Assembly (NCBI GenBank): GCA_030615175.1
Contig: JAUWZX010000002.1
Coordinates: forward strand, 1-64,000
Source of the DNA: Candidatus Parvarchaeota archaeon
GTDB lineage: Archaea > Nanobdellota > Nanobdellia > WJKC01
Direction: 5' to 3'
Length of the DNA stretch: 64,000 nucleotides
The notes under the pieces were generated by a model, which was given only the letters and a program-made list of their open reading frames with translations, was not told the DNA's origin and ran no database searches. A program made the position numbers and the translations under genes. How positions within the stretch are numbered: position 1 is the stretch's first letter; each line of letters starts with the position of its first letter. Positions 22,052-32,750 of this stretch are shown here, one piece after another.

Positions 22052-22987
22052 ATGTCTGAAGTTTTAAGTCTTGAACAGGAAACTGCCCAGTTAGGCAGGC
22101 TTAAGAGGTTATATGAAGAAGACCTTCCTAACCTAAATAATAAGATTTTAAACAAAGAAATTAAAATTGATAAATTACTAAACAAATATGAAAACAGGCC
22201 AGCAATAGAAGAAAAGATAGAACTCCCTAAAGAAAAAGATAATTATATTCCAAGACAATCTTATGAAGATGAAAAATCACGCGTTGAACTGGAAATTCCT
22301 AAGAAAGAAGAAACTAAAAAGCCAGCACCTGCAAAGAAATTAAGAAGGAAAATAAAGAAAGTGGAAGAACAGGTAGATTCTAACGCATTCCAGTTCTTAT
22401 CATTCATAAGCGACGTTTACACAACCAGTCTGGGAGTATATCATATACAGAAAGCAAACGGTCAGGAAGTGGACCCTAATGATAACAGTTACTTAAGCAC
22501 GGGACTAGGGAATTACTTAATGAATACAAAAGGACTAAAGGGCACTACCCTAAACTTAGGAGGCATAAAATTTGAAATAAAGGACAGTGAAATAATGGAT
22601 ATGATATTAAAATCAATTGGAAGCGCTGGACTTAATAAAGAGCAAATAACAGCATTCATGGGAACATTCGGAGGTCAAATATCAGAATACTTCTTAAATA
22701 ATATTGACGAATTCAAGAAATCAAGCGAGTACCAGACAGTTAAAAAAGAAATCAATGAATTACTCAACAATGACGGCGTCTACTCAGTTCTCGCCTCATT
22801 ACTCGCAGACCCGCAAGCTGAAAAAGAACTAAGAGACAACCCTAAAAAAATGACTGGAGGCAAAAGCGGTGAAGAATTATACTTAACAGCAAAAGCAGTG
22901 ATGAACGGCTTAAGAAACGCTGACAAACTAATGAATGAACTGAAAGACAACGAGTACATGAATAAATTCGAATCACTAATAAAGTGA
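22052..22987 (+). CDS. Hypothetical protein with N-terminal coiled coil
   Basis: A 311-aa protein. Residues 1-110 are coiled-coil-like and then Lys/Glu/Pro-rich (KKPAPAKKLRRKIKK, about 87-101). Residues 112-311 form a globular, mainly helical domain with Ala and Leu-rich helices. No family is recognised. It is followed by the next gene after 7 bp, so they are co-transcribed, probably with the three genes upstream. Confidence 0.6.
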   Translation: MSEVLSLEQETAQLGRLKRLYEEDLPNLNNKILNKEIKIDKLLNKYENRPAIEEKIELPKEKDNYIPRQSYEDEKSRVELEIPKKEETKKPAPAKKLRRKIKKVEEQVDSNAFQFLSFISDVYTTSLGVYHIQKANGQEVDPNDNSYLSTGLGNYLMNTKGLKGTTLNLGGIKFEIKDSEIMDMILKSIGSAGLNKEQITAFMGTFGGQISEYFLNNIDEFKKSSEYQTVKKEINELLNNDGVYSVLASLLADPQAEKELRDNPKKMTGGKSGEELYLTAKAVMNGLRNADKLMNELKDNEYMNKFESLIK

Positions 22988-22994
22988 ATAAAAA

Positions 22995-23591
22995 ATGAAA
23001 ATTGAAGACTACGCAGGACCGCCAATACTATCACAATTACTAGGCTACGTTCAATCATCATCAATGATGATTGACCCGCAGCACATGGCTGACTACATAT
23101 GGCACATCACTAATGAATACCTGCCTGAAATAACCGAAGAATTAAGAGAAATAGGTAAAAACGAGTTAGCAGCTGACGTTGAAAAACTATCACGCTACGG
23201 CTTAGGATTACTATTAGTATTCAGGGAAAAAGGAATGCTTGAAAAATTAATGCCAAACGAGGATTACATGAAAGGAATTAAATTACTACACCCTGAATTA
23301 AGCAATAAAGCAGCCAAAATCGCAGCTCTAGGCCACCTAGGATATAATATTCAAAAAATTAATAACCCATTCGGCATATACGACATTGACTTAGGACACA
23401 TACTGACAGGAATGACTAACTTCAGAGGAAACAAGTCCCGCACCCCAATAATAGATGTAGGAATACCAAAAGAATGTCCTGACGCTTTCAGGGAAGAATA
23501 CAATCCAGAAAAGATTGACCCAACCCTGCTAAGAGAGCAAAGACTGCCAGAAGCAATGCCTAGAATGCAATTACATGAATTAAATAAGTGA
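22995..23591 (+). CDS. Hypothetical protein, 198 aa
   Basis: A soluble helical 198-aa protein with a Pro-rich, less ordered C-terminal 50 residues. A central segment, NPFGIYDIDLGHILTGM (about 122-138), looks like an ordered loop-helix. Its 3' end overlaps the convergent nucleotidyltransferase gene by 12 bp. It ends the 17.6-23.6 kb gene set. No family recognised. Confidence 0.6.
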   Translation: MKIEDYAGPPILSQLLGYVQSSSMMIDPQHMADYIWHITNEYLPEITEELREIGKNELAADVEKLSRYGLGLLLVFREKGMLEKLMPNEDYMKGIKLLHPELSNKAAKIAALGHLGYNIQKINNPFGIYDIDLGHILTGMTNFRGNKSRTPIIDVGIPKECPDAFREEYNPEKIDPTLLREQRLPEAMPRMQLHELNK

Positions 23592-24431
23592 ACTCACTCG
23601 TGAGCCGACGTACTTAACAAAATCACTTGCCTTCTTCTTTAACCTGTCGTACTCAGCGCCAGTGAACTCATTCTTCCTGCCATGAATCACAGCCCTCATT
23701 ACCTTAACAAGCTCTGCCATAGTCGTAACATGCCTTGCAGGGATTCCATACTTTCTGGCAAGCTTCTTCATTAATGCAGGCGCCTTTAATGGAGCCACTG
23801 TCCGAAGCCCCAGAGCCATCACGTAAGCATGGAATGAATCCATCACAGCCCAGTAAAGGTCAGCAACGCTTGCAACAACATGCATCTTGGTATTGTTAAC
23901 TAACTTGCGAGCCATACTCATGTGAGCCCTAACAGACTCAGGTGAAGGCTTAATCAAACCCTTCTCCAATAACTTCTTTAAAGGCGTAAAAAAGCCAGTG
24001 TCAACAATTGGCTTGCCAGTGCGAAGCAAACTCATGATTACCGGGTCACCGTTACGCACTCCATCCCAGAAGCGCAGCACTCCAAGAGTTGTTAAGTGCA
24101 GTTTCTCATGAGCGTTAAGCTTAGCAAGCAATGAACCAGTTGTTAAACTATAAGCAGAAGCCATCTCACTCGTTATCACATTCTCAACATCATTAATTAA
24201 CACGAGCAAGTCAATATCACTATCCTCCATCTGCTCATCCCTTGAAACACTGCCGAACAAGACTATTGCCTGAATCAACCCACCCATGTACTCCTTGCTG
24301 GCTAACTGGCTTGAAAACTTGTAAACAAGCTCAATGTCCCCTGTCCTAATCTTCCCAGGCCTCGACTTAATCAGGGTTAAACGCGCTTTTAAGTTTGAAA
24401 TACCAACCAAATGCTCCCTCTCCTTAATCAC
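23580..24431 (-). CDS. Nucleotidyltransferase (pol beta superfamily) with helical C-domain
   Basis: A 283-aa protein. IVLFGSVSRDEQMEDSDIDLLV (split: residues about 57-78) is the pol-beta-type nucleotidyltransferase motif GSxxR...SDxDL with both catalytic Asp residues. The helical region after about 150 resembles the accessory helical domain of archaeal NTases. It probably transfers a nucleotide to a protein, RNA or small molecule; the substrate cannot be read from the sequence. It starts 17 bp downstream of the TIM-barrel gene's stop and may be coupled to it. Confidence 0.75.
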   Translation of the reverse strand: MIKEREHLVGISNLKARLTLIKSRPGKIRTGDIELVYKFSSQLASKEYMGGLIQAIVLFGSVSRDEQMEDSDIDLLVLINDVENVITSEMASAYSLTTGSLLAKLNAHEKLHLTTLGVLRFWDGVRNGDPVIMSLLRTGKPIVDTGFFTPLKKLLEKGLIKPSPESVRAHMSMARKLVNNTKMHVVASVADLYWAVMDSFHAYVMALGLRTVAPLKAPALMKKLARKYGIPARHVTTMAELVKVMRAVIHGRKNEFTGAEYDRLKKKASDFVKYVGSRVSSLI

Positions 24432-24448
24432 TAATCACCTCCTGTTCA

Positions 24449-25948
24449 TTAAAATAAATCCACAAAGGATTCATGAAAATATCCACCCTCCTTCTGCATT
24501 GTTATCGGGTCAGTCATTGCTGCTGAAAGATAAGTTGGACCCCAAAAAGATGAAGTAGGCGCATCACCAATATGATACATGCCTGGCTCGTAAAACCTCA
24601 TTGAAGCATGATATAATTGAGGAATGCCTGCAGCACCTAACTCATGAACAGCAGTAAGCCCTGACTTCCTAACAGCCTTCTCAACTTTTTCCAAATCATC
24701 CTTAGTGACCTCTCCATGCCCGAGCGGCAAGTGCCCATCAATAACTCCAATAGCATCAGTGACATGAACGTGCTTAACAGCTCCCTTATCAAGAGCTTCA
24801 ACAAACCCGGGCACTGAATACTTCTTGCCGCCAGTCTCAAAATACTTGGCAGTCACTGCATGACCAAAATCAAAAGTGAACCCGACAAAGTTCTGAACAG
24901 CCTTCCTGCTGAAACCCTTCTTAACTAACTCACCAATAATCTTATTCCTAATATCAGTCATTTCTTCAGGAGTGCTGAATAACTGGTTGCCAGGCAAGTT
25001 CTCAATACCAATACTAATACCACTCTTCATCGCGTCCTGCAACACGTCCCTCGGGATGGCTGCAATATTCTCTGCAACATTTTGCTTCATTTTCTCCTCG
25101 CCGTCAAGGATTAAGTCCGCACCCTTAAAATGCTCAACCTCCTTTAACTGATTGCCAATGCTTACTCTATAATCCTTAGCCTGCCTGTTAACCCTTTCAG
25201 CGTAATCCCGGACAACTTTCTTCTCATGCTCAGTTAACCGCTGATTAGGAGTGAACACTTTCTTCTGAATCCTGCTCCACTCCCTCCAGTCCCCAGGGTG
25301 AATCCCTATCTGCGAGCCCTTCCTAAAAGCCTCAGATGTTAAGTTCATCAAGTCAAGAGCATTATCAGTACTAACTCCCCTCCTCGCTATTACTTCAGCA
25401 GAATCCTCCATTCCCTTAAGAAGGTTTAAATCACTCTCCAGCCTATTAATCTGCGTGTTCAAGCGCGCTTTCCTGCTTTCATTCATCATTTTAATGTACT
25501 CATCCCTTTCCATGCCTGAAGGAACCCTTGCACCGCTAACCTTTTCCTCCATTTTATCATAAACGTAGACAACATCTTCAGGAGGCCTGCCAGCCTGAAG
25601 CGTTGGGTGAAAAGTTATGTGCTTAGCACCAACCCTGCCAGCAGCCTTTAAAGCCTGAGCAAATACCTCCCTTGCAAACTTATTCTGCCTCTTATCAGGA
25701 ACTGCTAACTCGCCTGACTGCTCAACAGCAGGCGGTATGTGCATCGTATATTTTAACTCATTAACCTGGGCTAAATCCCTAATAACATCCAAAGCCTTGT
25801 TGCCAATGCGCTCAACCTGGTCATTAATCTCTATAACAGGGGCACCCCACCTCGCGGCCCTAGCCACCTTCTCCCATACAGGCATTTTATCCATGGGCAG
25901 GTTAACTCCAATCCTGTAACTCCCGAACTCCCTGAAATCAACTGCCAT
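24449..25948 (-). CDS. Xylose isomerase-like TIM-barrel protein
   Basis: A 499-aa protein of the AP endonuclease 2/sugar isomerase superfamily. Metal-ligand segments are in order: KHITFHP (about 110), GISIGIENLPG (about 316), FTFDFGHA (about 364) and VKHVHVTDA (about 393), with HLPLGHGEV (about 404) completing the barrel rim. A long helical insertion (about 135-275) separates the first ligand from the rest. Could be an endonuclease IV relative or a sugar isomerase; the insertion makes either uncertain. Cytoplasmic. It follows the 25950 gene by one base. Confidence 0.75.
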   Translation of the reverse strand: MAVDFREFGSYRIGVNLPMDKMPVWEKVARAARWGAPVIEINDQVERIGNKALDVIRDLAQVNELKYTMHIPPAVEQSGELAVPDKRQNKFAREVFAQALKAAGRVGAKHITFHPTLQAGRPPEDVVYVYDKMEEKVSGARVPSGMERDEYIKMMNESRKARLNTQINRLESDLNLLKGMEDSAEVIARRGVSTDNALDLMNLTSEAFRKGSQIGIHPGDWREWSRIQKKVFTPNQRLTEHEKKVVRDYAERVNRQAKDYRVSIGNQLKEVEHFKGADLILDGEEKMKQNVAENIAAIPRDVLQDAMKSGISIGIENLPGNQLFSTPEEMTDIRNKIIGELVKKGFSRKAVQNFVGFTFDFGHAVTAKYFETGGKKYSVPGFVEALDKGAVKHVHVTDAIGVIDGHLPLGHGEVTKDDLEKVEKAVRKSGLTAVHELGAAGIPQLYHASMRFYEPGMYHIGDAPTSSFWGPTYLSAAMTDPITMQKEGGYFHESFVDLF

Positions 25949-25949
25949 T

Positions 25950-27353
25950 TTAAAACTCCTTCAGGAAAGTATACATACCAAATGACTTCTTAAGTATGTA
26001 ATAAACTAACCATAATTCCTTATTAAGCTTCTTAATTGAATTATTATTAAGATGGTAAAGTATCATGTGGTCTGATAACTTCTTTTTAACTCCTGGCTTT
26101 GCCTTGCGTAATCTTAATTTACCAAACAATAATCTGAAGAAATCCTGCCCAGGGACTACTTCAGTCTTATCCTCTTTCTTTTCTTCCTCGTCATCTAAAT
26201 TCAATCCTTCTCTAAGCATTAAATTCTTAATCCACTCCTCAGCAGGATCCTTTGTCCACTTATCAAACAATCTATTCTCAAACTCCTCAATAGTGTAAAC
26301 CCTGGCTTCAAATTCTACAATGGTTGTCATGAATTGAGTGTTGCTTGGACCAATAAGTTTTAAATCAACTTCAACAACTGGAACGTAAGGCACTTCAATC
26401 TTCTGACCTTTCTCATCCTTAATATAAGCTCTGCCAAAAGGCACGTAGTCAGGAATGAATTCTCTCTTACTCTTCTTCCTTTCCCTATCAATCATTCTCT
26501 TAGCATACTCTTCCCTGGCCTTCTTCAAATCCTTGGGCTCTTCATAAGAATGCTCCATCCAAGCCACGAGTTTAACCTGTGACACTAAATTACTACTAAT
26601 CTTTAACAAGTAAGGACTTAGCCCTAACTCAGGCTTCATCTTTAATGACTCAACATTATAAATTAAAGGCTGAATCCAATTCCTGTATAACTCAACAGTT
26701 TTCTCAGAAGCCTTGTACTGCTGGTCAAGTATCTTCTTAAAATGCATTAAACTCTGCTTCCAATTCCTCTTCCAAACCTCGTACTCAGTGAACTTCCTTG
26801 CCAAGAAGCCCCTAACCACTCCAGGAATCTTCCCCTCAGGTATTGAATCAAGCTCCTTACGATCCTTAATCTTAAAGAACCAGTCACGAGCAACATATAA
26901 ATCAAGGTTCTTGGCAGCATTAACAAAACTTGCAGCCCCGCTCTTAGGATCAACCATGTCAGCCCAAATCCCCTTAAGCGTTATGTCATCAGGCGTCCTC
27001 TTCTTTTTATAATAATCAAGGCATTCCTGAACCCTCTGCTTGTCCTTTTTCATTGCCACAATACTCTTAATTACCTGCCCTACCTGCCCAAGTAATTGCG
27101 ACGCACTCGTCATCTCCTCCCTCAAATTACGCGACGAGAAGCCGAACTCCTGAGTCTTTGGTGAAATATTATAATAATCAAAGATTTTCCTAACCTTCTT
27201 AATGCCACGCGTTGATAAAGCGTATAATATCCTGTAATAAAAAGACTCTAAGGCATTTCCAGCACCATAAGTAATTTCATACTTATCTAATACAGGGTCA
27301 CTCACTTCAGGCGTGTAAACCCCATCCTTAAACTTTGACGTCCACTTCACCAT
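25950..27353 (-). CDS. Conserved-looking hypothetical protein, 467 aa
   Basis: A soluble, Lys/Glu-rich, mostly helical 467-aa protein. A strand-rich part with VPYVPVVEVDLKLIG lies at about 324-338, and an acidic loop (DDEEEKKED) at about 393-401. No signal peptide or membrane helix. The stop is one base before the TIM-barrel gene's ATG, so the two form a tight operon with the nucleotidyltransferase. Family not recognised. Confidence 0.65.
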   Translation of the reverse strand: MVKWTSKFKDGVYTPEVSDPVLDKYEITYGAGNALESFYYRILYALSTRGIKKVRKIFDYYNISPKTQEFGFSSRNLREEMTSASQLLGQVGQVIKSIVAMKKDKQRVQECLDYYKKKRTPDDITLKGIWADMVDPKSGAASFVNAAKNLDLYVARDWFFKIKDRKELDSIPEGKIPGVVRGFLARKFTEYEVWKRNWKQSLMHFKKILDQQYKASEKTVELYRNWIQPLIYNVESLKMKPELGLSPYLLKISSNLVSQVKLVAWMEHSYEEPKDLKKAREEYAKRMIDRERKKSKREFIPDYVPFGRAYIKDEKGQKIEVPYVPVVEVDLKLIGPSNTQFMTTIVEFEARVYTIEEFENRLFDKWTKDPAEEWIKNLMLREGLNLDDEEEKKEDKTEVVPGQDFFRLLFGKLRLRKAKPGVKKKLSDHMILYHLNNNSIKKLNKELWLVYYILKKSFGMYTFLKEF

Positions 27354-27428
27354 ATTAATTAATTAGTTGCTCTATCTTTTTAAATGTAAAGTAAGTTATT
27401 TAATAATGTATTGTTTTTAGTAAATAGT

Positions 27429-27779
27429 ATGGGATTGCTTGATAGTATTAAGTCAAAGATAAAGAAGGAAGAAGCTCCTGAAGTAAACGCTAACGAGGCT
27501 CCTAAACCAGCAGTAACTGGAAACCACTTGCCTGAACCAATAGGGATTCCTGAAGAACCAATGAGTGCTCCGCCCGGAATGCCTGAATTAACTCCTCACC
27601 CAATGTCTGAACCAGCGCCTGCAGAAGCGTACCAAACGCCGGTACCAACTGCACCGTCACCTGACATTCAGAATTTAAGAACCCAATTAGAAATAATTAA
27701 CTCAAAACTTGACACCCTTAAGGCGCAAATAGAAAACCTTAACCAGACACTAACAGTTATTAACACAAAACTCAGGTGA
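27429..27779 (+). CDS. Proline-rich protein with C-terminal coiled coil
   Basis: A 116-aa protein starting at ATG 27429 (MGLLDSIKSKIKKEE); an in-frame TTG at 27411 is less likely. Residues 17-78 are Pro/Glu/Ala-rich and probably disordered. Residues 80-116 form a clear heptad pattern (LRTQLEIINSKLDTLKAQIE). It directly precedes the DUF63 membrane protein and may tether or oligomerise at the membrane; that is inference from position. Confidence 0.6.
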   Translation: MGLLDSIKSKIKKEEAPEVNANEAPKPAVTGNHLPEPIGIPEEPMSAPPGMPELTPHPMSEPAPAEAYQTPVPTAPSPDIQNLRTQLEIINSKLDTLKAQIENLNQTLTVINTKLR

Positions 27780-27792
27780 AAAATTGACAGTA

Positions 27793-28626
27793 ATGACTAC
27801 CAATGAGACAAGCCTTGGAGTAAACTTCTTTGAAGAATTCTTTATTAAACCAATAATTGAACGCACAGGATATAATATTATTAACACAATTACTTACGGA
27901 ATCCTACTAATCATAGGCGCTTACGTGCTCTTCAAGTTCTTCAAGAAATTAAAGTTAAGAATTGACTTTAAATTATTCATAATTAACCTACCATTCATCC
28001 TGCTCGTCGCTGTCTGGCGAAGCCTGACTGACGCTGGAGTCTACCCTTATCACTTCTTAACAACCACTCCCGGACTCTACGTGCCAGTATTATTGCTCTT
28101 CTTCTCATTAACGTTGCTAGCAGTAAGGTTAGATAGAAAGTATAAAATTCCTTACTGGAAAGTGTTCGCTGGCGTGAGCACTGCATTACTAATCACTCAA
28201 TTAACCCTCATCAGGGTGAAAATGCCTGAAGCCATTAGCTTGTACTTATTCTTCGCGTTAATAACGACTGCGCCGTTCATTGTCTTAAAAAGGTGGATTA
28301 AGCCTTTAAGGAATAATTTCAACCTGTCAATATTCATTGCTCACATGCTTGACGCTACAGCAACCCACGTGTCAATAACTTACTACGGCTACTTTGAGCA
28401 ACACGTGATTCCTAACCTATTCATATGGTTATTTGGAGGCAGCACCTGGGGATTCTACGCCCTGAAATTACTCGTGTTAATACCAATTATTTACTTCCTT
28501 GACGCGAACAAAGGCAGGAAGTCCGCAAGACAAGAGGAATTAATTAATTGGGTAAAAATCGTATTCATTGTTTACGGCATAGCCACTGGAATGCGGGGAC
28601 TACTTAGATTAATAATGAGTGCTTAA
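27793..28626 (+). CDS. DUF63 family membrane protein
   Basis: A 277-aa integral membrane protein with about seven or eight hydrophobic helices. AHMLDATATHVSITYYGYFEQH (split: about 184-205), with its acidic and His residues inside the membrane, is the family's signature. DUF63 is nearly archaeal-specific and its biochemical role is not established. ATG 27793 and TTG 27784 are both possible starts. The 3' end overlaps the convergent helicase gene by 18 bp. Confidence 0.8.
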   Translation: MTTNETSLGVNFFEEFFIKPIIERTGYNIINTITYGILLIIGAYVLFKFFKKLKLRIDFKLFIINLPFILLVAVWRSLTDAGVYPYHFLTTTPGLYVPVLLLFFSLTLLAVRLDRKYKIPYWKVFAGVSTALLITQLTLIRVKMPEAISLYLFFALITTAPFIVLKRWIKPLRNNFNLSIFIAHMLDATATHVSITYYGYFEQHVIPNLFIWLFGGSTWGFYALKLLVLIPIIYFLDANKGRKSARQEELINWVKIVFIVYGIATGMRGLLRLIMSA

Positions 28627-30483
28627 GAATTCATTAACCAGTCTTTCAGGCTTCTTGCTAACCTTTAAACGCCACTCAGGAGGAATAACTCTCAAGTAAT
28701 TCTTCCACAAGTAACGCTCATCCATTAACACTATTACTCCCTTATCACTCTCAGAGCGGATGCACCTGCCGGCTGACTGCACAACCCTGGTAAGCGCAGG
28801 GTAAAGATAACCATATTCCCAGCCCTTGCTGAACTTACTATCATAATAATTAATCAAGGCTTTAGAATAAAGGTTAGGCGGTTGGAGCGGGACGCCGACA
28901 ATTATAATGCACTCCAAACTCTTGCCAGGCAAGTCAACGCCTTCAGAGAAACTGCCTGCAACAACACCGCACAACACTGCACCACGGTCCTTATAATCCT
29001 TAAATGACTTAAGCAGCGCGTCCTTGCCCTCCTTGCTAAGCCCCTGCCGTTCAATGATTAACTCTCTTTCGCAAATATTATTAAAGTACTGCAAAACACT
29101 CGTCATGACCACGTAACTTGGGAAGAAAACAGCAGTGTTAGAGGAATTACCCTTAATTATTGAATTAATCCTCTCAGCAATTAATGAATAATTCTCCTCA
29201 CTCCGCTTAGAGTACCTCGTTGTCAAGCAAGGGTCAATAATTGTTAAGCGGTTATTAACAGGGAAAGGGTTTTGCAGTTCAAGAATCATTGGTTCACTAA
29301 CGCCCAGCAACTCCTGATACATTTCAATCGGCGTTAAAGTCCCACTCATGAGCACTGCTGACTTGCATTCAGTGAAGACTGGTTCAGAATAAACTGCCGG
29401 GTCAAGGCAGTGATAAGTTAGTTTAACGAATTCCTGCCCGCTCCTTGACTTCTCTGCTTTCATAATCCTCGCATGATTATCATTACTTCCCTGCCACGCG
29501 TTAAGGAATAATGCTATAGCATGAGTCCTGCTTCTCTTCTTATGCTTGCGAATAACTTCAGAAGCGCATAATAATTTAACAATTAATTCATCATAATCAT
29601 AATTAGCAGCACTAACTACTTTCCTAATAAAGGCATCGCGTTCAATAACGACTTCCTTCTCAGTCATGCCTAAATTAAATAATTCAAGAATCCCTGCAAC
29701 AGCATCAGCCTCTTCTTCAAAGCCGTGCTCGCGCAATTCCCTAATGCCTGCCTTTAATGAATAAGTGCTTAACTGATAAGTCATTAAATCCCTAATCCTT
29801 TGCGGCAGGTTATGCGCCTCATCAACAATAATGATTGACTTCTTCAATTCCTTACCCATCTTATTAAGGAATGAATTCCTAACAACATCATGAAATAAAT
29901 GATAATAATCACAAACAATGACCTTGCTTTTCCTGCCTGACTCTAAAGCCATCTCGTGAGGGCAGAGTTTAGCGCCAGCACACTCACTGATTAATTCATT
30001 AACGTGCATAGGGCCCTTGCCATTTAAGTAATCTAAAAAATCCTTCGCACTGCTTGTTAAATCAATTTTACGAGTGTTCTTGTAATAACTGCACTTATCA
30101 TCCTTCTTAAGGTCCCTGCAGAATTGAGTGAATTCACTTGATGATAACTCCCTGCTCGCTGGCGTAGGACACATCCATTTCTTACCAATCAAATCAGTTA
30201 CTTTAAAGTTAAGCTCATTCTTTTCCTTGATTAATTTAAGAGTGTCAATTATTAACCTGTGCTGGGCATACCTCGGCGTTAGGAAGAAAATAGTTGAATC
30301 AGACTCTAAAACATGCTTTAATGCAGGCGCTAAAACCGCCACTGTCTTGCCAAGCCCTGTAGGCGCGTGAGCAATCAAGACTTTACCTGCATCAACAGCA
30401 TTTAACACTCCGTGAATTAACCTGTCCTGAAACTTGCGAACCTTCTTGAAAGGGAAGTAAACACTACTATAATCAAAACTCAT
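28609..30483 (-). CDS. xpd: XPD/Rad3-type Fe-S helicase
   Basis: A 624-aa superfamily 2 5'-3' DNA helicase. Walker A is APTGLGKT (40-47), motif II is DEAH in IIIVDEAHNLPQ, motif III is LMSGTLTP and motif VI includes QSAGRCIRS. Four cysteines between motifs Ia and II (WMCP, FCRDLKK, KCSYYK, KLCPHE) mark the Fe-S domain of XPD and FANCJ-type helicases. Likely roles are nucleotide excision repair or general DNA unwinding. Transcribed alone, upstream of the thermosome. Confidence 0.92.
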   Translation of the reverse strand: MSFDYSSVYFPFKKVRKFQDRLIHGVLNAVDAGKVLIAHAPTGLGKTVAVLAPALKHVLESDSTIFFLTPRYAQHRLIIDTLKLIKEKNELNFKVTDLIGKKWMCPTPASRELSSSEFTQFCRDLKKDDKCSYYKNTRKIDLTSSAKDFLDYLNGKGPMHVNELISECAGAKLCPHEMALESGRKSKVIVCDYYHLFHDVVRNSFLNKMGKELKKSIIIVDEAHNLPQRIRDLMTYQLSTYSLKAGIRELREHGFEEEADAVAGILELFNLGMTEKEVVIERDAFIRKVVSAANYDYDELIVKLLCASEVIRKHKKRSRTHAIALFLNAWQGSNDNHARIMKAEKSRSGQEFVKLTYHCLDPAVYSEPVFTECKSAVLMSGTLTPIEMYQELLGVSEPMILELQNPFPVNNRLTIIDPCLTTRYSKRSEENYSLIAERINSIIKGNSSNTAVFFPSYVVMTSVLQYFNNICERELIIERQGLSKEGKDALLKSFKDYKDRGAVLCGVVAGSFSEGVDLPGKSLECIIIVGVPLQPPNLYSKALINYYDSKFSKGWEYGYLYPALTRVVQSAGRCIRSESDKGVIVLMDERYLWKNYLRVIPPEWRLKVSKKPERLVNEFLSTHY

Positions 30484-30530
30484 AAAGAATAATAGAATAA
30501 TGACTTTATTAAAAAGACTTATGTATTCTT

Positions 30531-32153
30531 TTACATCATTCCAGGCATTCCGCCCATTCCAGGCATTGGAGGACCTCCTCCATCCTTTAATTTGCCAGCC
30601 GCAATAACGTCATCAATTCTGAGAATCATTTGAGCAACTTCAGAAGCACTAGTGATTGCCTGAGTCTTAACCCTTAAAGGCTCAACAACTCCCTGCGCTA
30701 GCATGTCCTCAACACCTCCCTTGAAAACGTTAACGCCAGCCCAAACCTTGCCAGCATCATGAGCAGCTTTCATGCCAACAATGATGTCAATAGGGTCAAG
30801 ACCTGCATTCTCAGCAAGAGTTCTTGGAATAATCTCCAAAGCCTCAGCAAAAGCCCTGACAGCCAACTGCTCCCTGCCAGAAAGTTTCTCAGCATACTTA
30901 TTAATCTGATTTGTTAATTCCATTTCAGGAGCGCCTCCTCCAGCAACGATTAAGCCATCCTCAATCGCAGCCTTCAAGACTCCAAGAGCATCCTTAACCG
31001 CGCGCTCAGCCTCATCAATAACGTGCTCAGTTCCACCCCTGATTAACAAACTAACTGCCTTAGGGTTACTGCAGTCGCGGACGAACACCATGTCATCATT
31101 ACCAATCTTTAACTCCTCAACAACCTTAGCCTTACCTAAATCCTTCCTGCTTAAATCATCAAGTGATTTAACAACTCTGCCTCCAGTAGCCCTTGCAAGC
31201 TTCTCTATATCACTTGAACTAATATTCTTAATAGTGAATATATTACTCTTAGTTAAGAAGTGCTGCGCCAAATCATCAATGCCTTTCTGGCATAATAAGA
31301 CATTAGCACCTGAAGCAATAACTTTCTGAACCATTTTCTTAAGCATTTTCTCCTCCTGATCAAGGAATGACTGCAACTGCTCAGGGCTTGAAATAGTAAT
31401 TTTAGCATCAGTCTCAGTCTTCTCAACTTCAAAGGACTGAGCAACTAATGCAATCCTGGCAGCCTCAACTTTCTTAGGCATTGCCGGTGAAACCCTCTCC
31501 TTGTCAATGATAATGCCTAAAATAAGTTCTGAATCGTCAACGCTCTTACCAACCTTCTTCTGTATCTTAATATTATCAGAGTCAAAAGTCCCGTTCTCAG
31601 TTACTTTCTGCACTGCCTCAACAATCTTCTTAATAAAGGATTCAGCCTCTCCTGGAGCCTTAGTGCTAACACTAGTCCTCACTAACTGAATAAGCATTTT
31701 AGTATCATTAGGGTTTATCTTAATAGCAATCTTTGACAGTACTTCATCAGCCTTCTCTGCAGCAATCATGTAACCCTTGGTAATAACTGTTGAGTGAACA
31801 TTCTGCTCTAATAACTGCTCAGCCTTCTTTAATAATTCTCCTGCAATAACTACTGCAGTTGTTGTGCCATCACCAACCTCTTCCTCCTGCGTCTTAGCTA
31901 TCTCCACCATCATCTTCGCTGCAGGATGCTCAATCTCCATTTCCTCAAGAATTGTGACGCCGTCATTAGTTATTACAACGTCGCCCATAGCATCCACAAG
32001 CATTTTATCCATACCCTTAGGACCAAGCGTTGTCCTAACAGTCTCAGCAACTAGTTTAGCAGCCATAATATTATTACTCTGAGCATCCCTCTTCTGAGTT
32101 CTGGTATAACCCTCAGGTAATATGAATACTTGCTGCGGTTTAACATTAGTCAT
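30531..32153 (-). CDS. thsA: Thermosome (group II chaperonin) subunit
   Basis: A 540-aa ATP-dependent chaperonin subunit of the CCT/TCP-1 type. [16 protein letters not shown] (about 40-55) and [11 protein letters not shown] (about 92-102, with the catalytic Asp) are the ATP site, and GGGAPEMEL lies near 403. The tail is Gly/Met-rich ([10 protein letters not shown]). Only one subunit gene is present in this window. The 45-bp upstream stretch to the next gene is AT-rich. Cytoplasmic. Confidence 0.97.
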   Translation of the reverse strand: MTNVKPQQVFILPEGYTRTQKRDAQSNNIMAAKLVAETVRTTLGPKGMDKMLVDAMGDVVITNDGVTILEEMEIEHPAAKMMVEIAKTQEEEVGDGTTTAVVIAGELLKKAEQLLEQNVHSTVITKGYMIAAEKADEVLSKIAIKINPNDTKMLIQLVRTSVSTKAPGEAESFIKKIVEAVQKVTENGTFDSDNIKIQKKVGKSVDDSELILGIIIDKERVSPAMPKKVEAARIALVAQSFEVEKTETDAKITISSPEQLQSFLDQEEKMLKKMVQKVIASGANVLLCQKGIDDLAQHFLTKSNIFTIKNISSSDIEKLARATGGRVVKSLDDLSRKDLGKAKVVEELKIGNDDMVFVRDCSNPKAVSLLIRGGTEHVIDEAERAVKDALGVLKAAIEDGLIVAGGGAPEMELTNQINKYAEKLSGREQLAVRAFAEALEIIPRTLAENAGLDPIDIIVGMKAAHDAGKVWAGVNVFKGGVEDMLAQGVVEPLRVKTQAITSASEVAQMILRIDDVIAAGKLKDGGGPPMPGMGGMPGMM

Positions 32154-32198
32154 TTAATAAATCACCTCTATTGAATTATGAATACATCACTGTCCTAT

Positions 32199-32660
32199 TT
32201 AAAAATTTTTTGGATAAAAATTGTGCCTTGTATGATAATTGAATGCCCTGTTTTTCAAATCCAATAACTCCCTCTCAACTGTTTCATCCTTAACCAATTC
32301 ATCTCCTAAACGCTTGTAAGCACTTATTAATTCATTATATTTTTCGAAATCCGTTTCAACTACCATCTCCTGTCTTAAATTCTTTAAAGTATCATAAATT
32401 TCAGGATTAATTTTTAATTCAAAAAAATCATCACCCTTTACTAACAGGTAATCACCATTTTCAACATACTTCTTTATTATTGAATAACCCTTCATAGCAT
32501 CTTTCATGTCTCCATCCTTTGTTTCATAAATAATGTTAGTAATCTTGCGCCCTCCAAGACTCATGGTTGCAGTAATAATCTTGCTTATGTAATTCTCTAA
32601 TCTCAAAGTAAAATCATTAAATTCATCTTCTTCAAATACTATTCCTTCAACTTGCGGCAT
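32199..32660 (-). CDS. Hypothetical protein, 153 aa
   Basis: A soluble 153-aa acidic protein. N-terminal strands (about 1-50), then helices (about 85-140) with ETVERELLDLKNRAF. No motif recognised. It lies upstream of the thermosome on the same strand, 45 bp away, so it may share the transcript. It diverges from the zinc-ribbon/Hsp20 gene. Confidence 0.6.
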   Translation of the reverse strand: MPQVEGIVFEEDEFNDFTLRLENYISKIITATMSLGGRKITNIIYETKDGDMKDAMKGYSIIKKYVENGDYLLVKGDDFFELKINPEIYDTLKNLRQEMVVETDFEKYNELISAYKRLGDELVKDETVERELLDLKNRAFNYHTRHNFYPKNF

Positions 32661-32750
32661 TGAGATAAGCCATGCAATTTTTCATTTAAAAACATTTCGT
32701 TTCTTTTAACAGTAATCTTTATTATTAACACGCTCATTAAATCAATTCTA